DNA of 28,637 nt from DATLZC01 sp037444005. Its GTDB lineage: Bacteria > Chloroflexota > Dehalococcoidia > DSTF01 > JACRBR01. Positions 23,754 through 28,637 of this stretch are shown here, piece after piece. Where the stretch lies: the NCBI GenBank assembly GCA_037444005.1, contig JBBING010000024.1, forward strand, positions 1-28,637, in the 5' to 3' direction. The notes under the pieces were generated by a model. The model made no database searches, was not told where the DNA came from, and saw only the letters and a list, made by a program, of their open reading frames with translations. The translations under genes were made by a program, and so were the position numbers. Within the stretch, counting starts at the first letter, position 1. Each line of letters starts with the position of its first letter.

Positions 23754-25364
23754 CTACGCCGCCTTCGCGCGCTTCTCCGCGTACATCGCCGCGTCGGCGT
23801 GGTGGATGAGCGCGTCGCGCGTCTCACCGTCCGTCGGGAACGTCGCCACGCCGATCGAGAGGCGCAGGCCCGACACCCGACCCCCGTCCGGCGTCCGTAC
23901 GACGATGCGGGCGACCCGCTCGCTGAGGCGCCGGGCGATGCGCTCGGCGTCGCGACGTGTCGCGCCCGGGGCCAGCACCATGAATTCGTCGCCCCCGTAG
24001 CGGCCGACCACGTCCCCCGGGCGGCAGCCGAGCCGCAGCGCGCGTCCGATGGCCCGCAGCGCCTGATCCCCGACGAGGTGGCCGTGCGAGTCGTTGAGGC
24101 GCTTGAACTCGTCGACGTCGGCGAGCAGGACCGACAGAGGCGCGCCGTCCGCCCGGGCCCGCGTGAGCAGCCGGTCGAACGACTCCTGGAGGCGCGCGTA
24201 GTTGCAGACCCCGGTGAGGGCGTCGGTGGTGGCCATGCGACGGAGGGCGCGCGCCTGCTGGCGCAGCTTCGCCCGCTGTCGCTCGATGCGCCGGGCGTAC
24301 CGCTCCAGCTCCGCCCGCGACCGCGCGAGCGCGGCGTACATCCGCATGGCCTTGAGGGCCGTGGCCATCTGCTGCACGAGGCCCCGGAGGTCCGCGACCT
24401 CTTCGGGTCCGAAGGTCCGCGGCCGGTAGGACACGAATCCGATGGTCCCCAGGAGCTCGTCCTGAAAACGCACTGCGAACGCGGCTGCGGACATGAGCAA
24501 CGCCTGCCGATAGAACGCACGCAGGAATTCGGGAAACCGCTCGTCGTTCTGCAAGTCCGGGCAGAGCAGCGGCTCGGTCGAGTCCATGACGTAGCGGGCG
24601 AAGTAGTCCGTGTCGTCGGGATTGAAGCTGTTGACCCAGAAGTCCGCGAGGGCCGTGTTCGTCCAGCGGTTCCGGTTCAGCACGCGCATGACGAAGCGGC
24701 GCTCGTCGGGGTCGTAGAGGTCGAACGTCACGTAGTCGTATCCCGTGGCCCCCGCCATGGCGGAGACGAGGTCGGTGAGGGCGGCGCGCACGTCCACGGC
24801 CCGGGTGAGCACCTGCGCGGCGTTGTTCAGCGCTTCGAGCTGCTGCCGATGGCGCCGGCGCCGCTCCGCGTTCAAGGTGCGGTCGACGAGCGTCGCCAGC
24901 GATGGCATCGCGGCCTCGGTGATGCGCGCCGCGAGGCGGCCCCGGGCAGGCGTCCAGCGGCCCCGCAGGAGACACAACTCCGACGACGTCTCGCTGGCGG
25001 GAACCCGAAACGCCAGATACCGCCGGTACGCGTCCGGCGGCGCTGGGACCACATCGACCACGCGATCGCCCACGAGGTTGAAGGCGACCGGTTGGTTCAG
25101 CCGGATGAGGCGGCGCTGAATGAACAGCAACCCGGGAGATGTCAGGAGGTCACGGCTTCGCCCGCCGCTCGACACCCGCAGGAAGTCGTCCTGGAGCGCG
25201 TACACGATGATGGCCTCGGACGCACCCGTCGCGCAGCGCAAGAGCGCGGCCGCGCGCTCGAGCGCGTCCCGAGGCAGCTCGTCGCCCAGCGCGACGCTCG
25301 CAAGCGCGTGCAGCGTTTCCAGCGCGTCGCAGACGCACGACCGACCGGAAGATGGGACGTTCAT
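23754..25364 (-). CDS. GAF-GGDEF diguanylate cyclase
   Basis: 536 residues with no membrane segment. The N-terminal 165 residues form a degenerate GAF-like sensor. A second GAF-like domain covers about 178-340 (VRAALTDLVSAMAGATGYDYVTFDLY to LGTIGFVSYRPRTFGPEE). A basic coiled coil, about 345-385, links to the cyclase domain, which starts at TTDALTGVCNYARLQ. The active-site motif is RYGGDEF (457-461 for GGDEF). The inhibitory I-site RxxD (Arg448-Pro-Gly-Asp451) lies five residues upstream, so product feedback is expected. It makes cyclic di-GMP from two GTP. The sensed signal is unknown. It lies upstream of mrfA on the same strand, with its own-strand promoter between them. Confidence 0.93.
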   Translation of the reverse strand: MNVPSSGRSCVCDALETLHALASVALGDELPRDALERAAALLRCATGASEAIIVYALQDDFLRVSSGGRSRDLLTSPGLLFIQRRLIRLNQPVAFNLVGDRVVDVVPAPPDAYRRYLAFRVPASETSSELCLLRGRWTPARGRLAARITEAAMPSLATLVDRTLNAERRRRHRQQLEALNNAAQVLTRAVDVRAALTDLVSAMAGATGYDYVTFDLYDPDERRFVMRVLNRNRWTNTALADFWVNSFNPDDTDYFARYVMDSTEPLLCPDLQNDERFPEFLRAFYRQALLMSAAAFAVRFQDELLGTIGFVSYRPRTFGPEEVADLRGLVQQMATALKAMRMYAALARSRAELERYARRIERQRAKLRQQARALRRMATTDALTGVCNYARLQESFDRLLTRARADGAPLSVLLADVDEFKRLNDSHGHLVGDQALRAIGRALRLGCRPGDVVGRYGGDEFMVLAPGATRRDAERIARRLSERVARIVVRTPDGGRVSGLRLSIGVATFPTDGETRDALIHHADAAMYAEKRAKAA

Positions 25365-25453
25365 CCTGCCATCGTGATGTTCGGCAGGAACGACCGCCGA
25401 CCGTAGCGGGCCCGCCCGCTGGGTCGAACTCTGCGATACCGACCGCGCCGCCT

Positions 25454-25471
25454 GCCCGTAGACCTACGGGC
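25454..25471 (-). terminator. Perfect 8-bp hairpin after the TolB-like gene
   Basis: GCCCGTAG and CTACGGGC (25454-25461 and 25464-25471) pair perfectly around a two-base centre. It begins 17 bases past the TolB-like stop on the minus strand. No T-tract follows. It could end or stabilise that transcript or act as a protein-binding palindrome upstream of the GGDEF gene. Confidence 0.35.
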
Positions 25472-25487
25472 GAATGTCCGCCGCCAG

Positions 25488-26381
25488 TCAACACAACTCG
25501 TCGTTGCCGGGATCGTGGGTGAGCCGGCGAAGACCCGAACCGTCGGGGCGGACGACGTAGATCTCGTTGTTGCCGTCCCGGTCCGAGAAGAAGACGATGA
25601 GGTCGTCGCTCAACCACATGGGACAGCGGTCGCGCGCTGGGTCGGTGGTCACCCGGCGGATGTTTCCGCCGTCGGCGTCGGCGATGTAGAGATCCTCGTT
25701 GTCGTCCACCTTCATCGTGAAGGCGATGCGCCCGTCGGGCGCAGGCTTCGGCTCGATGGCGCGGGCCTCGCTGTGGATGAGCTGCTCGGGACTCGAGCCG
25801 TCCGGCCTCATGCGCCACACATGCGTCTCCCCCAACTCGGTCGCCTCTGGGTCCACCCGATTGCTCTCGAACAGGATGTACTGCCCGTCCGCCGTCCAGG
25901 AGGGGGTGCTATCCCAGGATGGCTCGTCAGTGAGCCGCGTCTCCTCACCCGTCGCGACGTCGATAACCCAGATGTCCGCCTGCATGCGTTCGCCGTCCGG
26001 CAGCGGTTCCGAGCGTTGAAACACGATCTTCGTGCCGTCGGGCGACCAGCAGGCGTAGTCGTCGACGATGCGCGGGTCGCGCTCGCCGCTGAAGGTGAGC
26101 CGCCGTTGGTTCGAGCCGTCCGCGTTCATGATGTAGAGCTGCGTCGAGCCGTCCCGCGTCGATACGAAGACGATGCGCTCGCCGTCGGGAGACACGCGAG
26201 GCTCATAGTCGCGCGCCGGGTGGTCGGTGAGACGCCGAAGCCCCGTGCCATCGCTCCGCAGGGCGTAGACGTCGTCGTTGCCGGCCCGGTTCGAGTAGAA
26301 GTACAGCCAGTGGACCTCGTCCCGGTCGCGACATCCCGCCAGGGTCGCGGCAAGCAGCACGGCGAGGAGCAGACGTCGCAT
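25488..26381 (-). CDS. TolB-like beta-propeller lipoprotein
   Basis: 297 residues from the ATG at 26381. MRRLLLAVLLAATLAGC is a lipoprotein signal with Cys17 as the lipidated residue. The rest is a series of PD40/WD40-like blades. Each has a D-x-x-G-T/S-x-L-R-R-L-T turn followed by SPDG- or TADG-type strands, for example RVSPDGERIVFVSTRDGSTQLYIMNADGS and CWSPDGTKIVFQRSE. About six blades are visible, consistent with one closed propeller. It probably binds a partner or glycan at the cell surface. It differs from TolB in lacking the N-terminal domain. It lies 50 bases after the methyltransferase gene, likely one operon. Confidence 0.9.
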   Translation of the reverse strand: MRRLLLAVLLAATLAGCRDRDEVHWLYFYSNRAGNDDVYALRSDGTGLRRLTDHPARDYEPRVSPDGERIVFVSTRDGSTQLYIMNADGSNQRRLTFSGERDPRIVDDYACWSPDGTKIVFQRSEPLPDGERMQADIWVIDVATGEETRLTDEPSWDSTPSWTADGQYILFESNRVDPEATELGETHVWRMRPDGSSPEQLIHSEARAIEPKPAPDGRIAFTMKVDDNEDLYIADADGGNIRRVTTDPARDRCPMWLSDDLIVFFSDRDGNNEIYVVRPDGSGLRRLTHDPGNDELC

Positions 26382-26431
26382 CGCGGCGGGGCCACAGTAG
26401 CACACGGCCGGCTGTGGCGGGAGACGCCGCC

Positions 26432-27220
26432 TCAGCGTGCGCGGGGCCGCCACACCGAGACGACGAAATCGGCGAGCGAGGGCGCCCGGTAGGCGAGGTG
26501 GTCCGCCGCCCGCAACAGGGCGGTCGCCGCCCCTTCGGGAAGCGCCTCCAGCAGACGATACCAGCCGCCGAAGAGCCACAGCAGCGACGCGCCCCGGCAC
26601 TCGACAAGCTCGAAGTGCGGCTCCGCCATGCGGCGCAGCTCGCGGTACGTGCAGCGGAACGTGTGATTGGGTGGAATCTCCCAGTACGGGCGTCCGGGAA
26701 GCACCGGCAGACCCAGACCGCGCCTCACGCGGTACAACGCGCGGCCGATCCGGCACGAAAGGCTATCGTAATTCGAGACGACGATCACGGCGAGCCCGTC
26801 GGGACGCAGCACCCGCGCCGCCTCGCGGAGGAACGCCTCGGGGTCGGCGAAGTGGTCGAAGGAGCCCTGACAGAGCACGCGAAGGAAGCTGCCGTTCCGG
26901 AACGGGAGCGCCTCCGCCACGGCGCACACCACCGGAGCGCCGCCGTCGGCGGAGAACCTTCGCGCGCAGTGCCGGGCGAGGCTCATCGAGGCATCGAGGC
27001 CCCATGCCTGCCATCCACGGGCGCGCAGCAGCGCGATCTGGTTCCCGAAGCCGCTCGCCACGTCCAGCGCGGGCGCGCCGGCGCCATTTCCCAGAAGCTG
27101 CGCGGTCAGCTCGGGGACGCGCCGGAACACGAAGCGGCTGTCGCGGTGGTGGAACGCCGCAGGCGGGATGTCGTCTTCGATCTCCCAGTCGAGATCGACC
27201 TGGGACGACGGGCTGGTCAC
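26432..27220 (-). CDS. Class I SAM-dependent methyltransferase
   Basis: 262 residues. The start is a GTG with GGGAG five bases upstream. Motif I is ALDVASGFGNQIALLRARG with the following acidic GLDAS. Motif II-like GSFLRVLCQGSFDHFADPEAFLREAARVLRPDGLAVIVVSNYDS is typical of UbiE/Methyltransf_11 proteins. The C-terminal third (FRCTYRELRRMAEPHFELVECRG) is a common substrate-side extension. The N-terminus PAAFHHRDSRFVFRRVPELTAQLL is not diagnostic. The acceptor is unknown. A Fur-like palindrome lies about 120 bases upstream and a TATAAT about 78 bases upstream. Confidence 0.88.
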   Translation of the reverse strand: MTSPSSQVDLDWEIEDDIPPAAFHHRDSRFVFRRVPELTAQLLGNGAGAPALDVASGFGNQIALLRARGWQAWGLDASMSLARHCARRFSADGGAPVVCAVAEALPFRNGSFLRVLCQGSFDHFADPEAFLREAARVLRPDGLAVIVVSNYDSLSCRIGRALYRVRRGLGLPVLPGRPYWEIPPNHTFRCTYRELRRMAEPHFELVECRGASLLWLFGGWYRLLEALPEGAATALLRAADHLAYRAPSLADFVVSVWRPRAR

Positions 27221-27297
27221 GTGGCTCCCCCAGCGTTGCGGCGGGGCGACAGTGTTCTGTCGTCGCGGCGTGCCGGCCCCGCGGCGACTCCGTCGCG

Positions 27298-27303
27298 ATT
27301 ATA
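27298..27303 (-). promoter_or_regulatory. -10 element of the methyltransferase-TolB operon
   Basis: The minus strand reads a perfect TATAAT (complement of 27298-27303). No convincing -35 lies 16-18 bases upstream, where the sequence is CATCAA-like. A factor bound at the palindrome at 27342-27360 could assist. The leader would be about 70 bases. Confidence 0.4.
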
Positions 27304-27341
27304 GGGCCGGCGTCAAGCCTTGATGGGCAAAGGAGAAGGCC

Positions 27342-27360
27342 GTGAATGATAATCATTCAC
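27342..27360. promoter_or_regulatory. Fur-box-like 19-bp palindrome
   Basis: GTGAATGATAATCATTCAC is a perfect 9-1-9 inverted repeat. Its central 13 bases AATGATAATCATT are identical to the centre of the classical Fur box, and 15 of 19 positions agree overall. It lies between tRNA-Pro and the methyltransferase gene, about 60 bases upstream of the presumed methyltransferase transcription start. Confidence 0.6.
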
Positions 27361-27426
27361 GGCGTGAATAACTTGTCATCGTGCCGCCTTCCAGCGCGCC
27401 TGCGCCATCGGCGTGAGCGAACGCAG

Positions 27427-27450
27427 AACGCGGCCCCGAAGGGCCGCGTT
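27427..27450 (-). terminator. UUCG-type hairpin downstream of tRNA-Pro
   Basis: On the minus strand AACGCGGCCC and GGGCCGCGTT (27441-27450 and 27427-27436) form a perfect 10-bp stem closed by C-UUCG-G, an exceptionally stable tetraloop. It follows the tRNA end by 18 bases. The bases after it (CTGCGTTCG) have only scattered Ts, so it is a strong stem without a full T-tract. It is most likely the tRNA terminator or a 3' processing barrier. Confidence 0.65.
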
Positions 27451-27468
27451 CGTGGCGTGAGTGAGAAG

Positions 27469-27545
27469 TGGTCGGGGCGACTGGACTTGAACCAGCGACC
27501 TCTTGACCCCCAGTCAAGTGCGCTACCAGGCTGCGCCACGCCCCG
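27469..27545 (-). tRNA. tRNA-Pro (anticodon GGG)
   Basis: 77 bases including the encoded CCA (27469-27471). The acceptor CGGGGCG pairs perfectly with CGCCCCG, followed by discriminator A. The D arm reads GCGCAGCCTGGTAGCGC. The anticodon stem CTTGA/TCAAG encloses loop CTGGGGG, giving anticodon GGG, which reads CCC proline codons. The T arm contains GGTTCAAGTCC. The cloverleaf is intact. A stable hairpin lies just downstream and the membrane-protein gene just upstream, 85 bases away. Confidence 0.97.
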
Positions 27546-27630
27546 ACCGGAGACGTGCGCGTCCCTTCATCGAAGGAACGCCCGCATCAGCATACTAGCA
27601 CGACGGGCCGCCGGCGGGCCAAACGGAAGG

Positions 27631-28470
27631 CTAGACGCTGGCGCCTCCAAGAATCACGATCCCGAGCCCCGCCAGCGTCACCAAAGCGAACTCGAGGGCC
27701 ACCGTCCGGTTCAGGTGCCCGATGAGGTGATGATGGATGAGCCCGCTCGTCAGATAGAAGCCCAGCAGCAGGAACACCGCCGCCAGAAAGCCTTCGAGAG
27801 GCACGAAGTAGAGGGTCCACCGCAGCTCCCCCACGATGAGCCCCGTCGCCGCCGCGAAGACCAGCGTCCGGACGGGGTCGGCCTCCGCCTCTCGGAACAC
27901 CTCGACGGCCAGCAGGAGGCTGACGAGGCCTACGGCCAACGCCGACGGCAGGAGCGCCACGTCGAAGCTGTAGACCACGGCGTAGAACGCGAACGCAGTC
28001 AGGTACGTCAGAATGTTCAGCGCGAACCGCGCGGGCGCGTGCGACGGCGCTTCCGTGTCCACCGAGGCGTATTCCGCCTGCACCGCGACGCCAAACAGGA
28101 CCGTGGCCGCGAGCACGGCCAACGCGTTCCAGTATCCCTCGACGAGCTCCTCGAAGAAGAGACCCGACGCCAACGTGAACAGCACCGGAACGAAGAGGAA
28201 GGGAGCAGTGTCCGCTGGGTTCCGGAAGTCTCCCCGGGGGTGAGCGCGCACGACGCCGTCCACGCCGAGGCCCACCAACGCCACGAGAAGGAGCAGCACC
28301 CACGGCTGGGTAGGCTCCACCGCGAGAAACAAGCCCATGCCGGCGGCGTAGGCCAGGGCGAGGACCGGCACGCGCCCCCATTCGGGCGCCGTCCGGTCGA
28401 GCAGGGGGCGACGGAGGTCGCCCGGCGCGCGAAGCGGCGTGCGCTCCAGCGTCGGCGACTTGTTCGCCAT
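27631..28470 (-). CDS. Polytopic integral membrane protein of unknown function
   Basis: 279 residues, mostly hydrophobic. After a basic cytosolic N-terminus of about 30 residues there are about eight membrane helices, for example VLALAYAAGMGLFLAV, WVLLLLVALVGLGVDGVV, FLFVPVLFTLASGLFF, LAVLAATVLFGVAVQ, LTAFAFYAVVYSF and FALVTLAGLGIVILGG. Conserved-looking polar positions inside helices include Glu-Glu in SGLFFEELVEGYWN and a His-rich GLIHHHLIGHLNRT loop that could bind metal. I do not recognise the family with certainty. It has its own near-consensus promoter. The coding frame is supported by the signal-like composition and the absence of a competing gene. Confidence 0.8.
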   Translation of the reverse strand: MANKSPTLERTPLRAPGDLRRPLLDRTAPEWGRVPVLALAYAAGMGLFLAVEPTQPWVLLLLVALVGLGVDGVVRAHPRGDFRNPADTAPFLFVPVLFTLASGLFFEELVEGYWNALAVLAATVLFGVAVQAEYASVDTEAPSHAPARFALNILTYLTAFAFYAVVYSFDVALLPSALAVGLVSLLLAVEVFREAEADPVRTLVFAAATGLIVGELRWTLYFVPLEGFLAAVFLLLGFYLTSGLIHHHLIGHLNRTVALEFALVTLAGLGIVILGGASV

Positions 28471-28550
28471 GTCGACCTCGGGTTCATCGGCGCCCCGGGG
28501 CCCCGCGCCGAACGCGGAGGGGGCGCCGTCCGCCTTCCAGAGTCTCGGGG

Positions 28551-28579
28551 ATTGTAGTTTCCCGCTCCCCGACTGTCAA
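28551..28579 (-). promoter_or_regulatory. Near-consensus promoter of the membrane-protein gene
   Basis: On the minus strand TTGACA (complement of 28574-28579, perfect) and TACAAT (complement of 28551-28556, 5/6) are separated by exactly 17 bases. The leader to the ATG at 28470 is about 74 bases. Overlapping inverted repeats lie just upstream of the -35. Confidence 0.7.
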
Positions 28580-28583
28580 ATCG

Positions 28584-28610
28584 ATGTACGGGTCCAGTAC
28601 ATGCCGTACA
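28584..28610. repeat. Overlapping inverted repeats upstream of the promoter
   Basis: ATGTAC (28584-28589) pairs with GTACAT (28597-28602), and TGTACGG (28585-28591) pairs with CCGTACA (28604-28610). These share sequence and abut the -35 element at 28574-28579. They could be an activator or repressor site. The remaining bases to the window end hold no recognisable gene. Confidence 0.4.
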
Positions 28611-28637
28611 CCTACCTCCTTTCTGGAGCATGGGTGG

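Noticed and set aside
23607..25406. Plus-strand open frame of 599 codons
   Set aside because: It is antisense to the GGDEF protein and shows shadow composition.
27346..28557. Plus-strand open frame of about 400 codons starting in the Fur-like palindrome
   Set aside because: It reads antisense through tRNA-Pro (giving the familiar spurious DLNQRPLDPQ-type translation) and then antisense through the membrane-protein gene. It has no family sequence.
28576..28611. Tiny minus-strand reading frame GTG/ATG-TAC-TGG-ACC ending at the TGA inside TTGACA
   Set aside because: It precedes the promoter of the membrane-protein gene, so it cannot be a leader peptide on that transcript. The spacing from the GGAGG is poor.
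28611..28622. CCTACCTCCTTT resembling the 3' end of 16S rRNA
   Set aside because: The preceding bases (GTCCAGTACATGCCGTACA) do not match the conserved 16S end, and no rRNA sequence is visible before it.

Overview
The window is about 28.6 kb of high-GC DNA, dense with genes. It looks like a metagenomic or draft contig of a Chloroflexota (green non-sulfur) bacterium. The best taxonomic clue is the 1533-residue protein at 14963-19564, whose second half carries the YYYY-G-Q signature of the DUF2298 (Chlor_Arch_YYY) family, typical of Chloroflexota and Archaea. LLM-class flavin oxidoreductases, enoyl-CoA hydratase paralogs and a DUF1015 protein fit that picture. I see no phage, transposase, integrase or CRISPR array. 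No intrinsic terminator with a real T-tract was found. The assembly has one 33-N gap inside a gene.

Layout. (1) 1-5084, plus strand: tail of an upstream gene, two adjacent enoyl-CoA hydratase/isomerase paralogs, a small unknown protein, an L-threonine aldolase, a lipoprotein and ribonuclease PH. (2) 5087-6809: a HIT-family protein (minus) divergent from a DUF1015 protein (plus). (3) 7001-10403: a compact redox operon of five genes: a six-ligand ferritin-like di-iron protein, a 2[4Fe-4S] ferredoxin, a second ferritin-like protein with atypical ligands, an LLM flavin monooxygenase-like protein and a small unknown protein. This is the best candidate for an undescribed system. (4) 10486-11662: a cysteine-rich PadR regulator overlapping an arsenite methyltransferase (ArsM), with an operator-like palindrome in the promoter. 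(5) 11793-19564: three GT39/PMT-type membrane glycosyltransferases, the last fused to the YYY domain. (6) 19582-25364, minus strand: a GGDEF diguanylate cyclase, then a DNA-repair operon resembling Bacillus MrfA-MrfB (YprA-YprB: DEXH helicase plus DEDDh exonuclease), then an FMN-binding split-barrel protein. A near-match to the Gram-positive SOS box sits at the helicase promoter. (7) 25488-28470, minus strand: a TolB-like propeller lipoprotein, a SAM methyltransferase, a Fur-box-like palindrome, tRNA-Pro(GGG) and a polytopic membrane protein with a near-consensus promoter.

How the genes may work together. Region 3 reads as an electron-transfer/oxygenation cassette (ferredoxin feeding di-iron sites, flavin enzyme alongside). 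Region 4 is an arsenic-responsive unit in which the regulator and the enzyme both carry CxxCC clusters. Region 6 pairs helicase and nuclease as in mitomycin-type adduct repair. Several promoters here lie so close to their start codons, with no Shine-Dalgarno sequence, that leaderless transcription seems likely (lipoprotein, rph, padR). All functional statements rest on motif recognition by eye; no database search was run.
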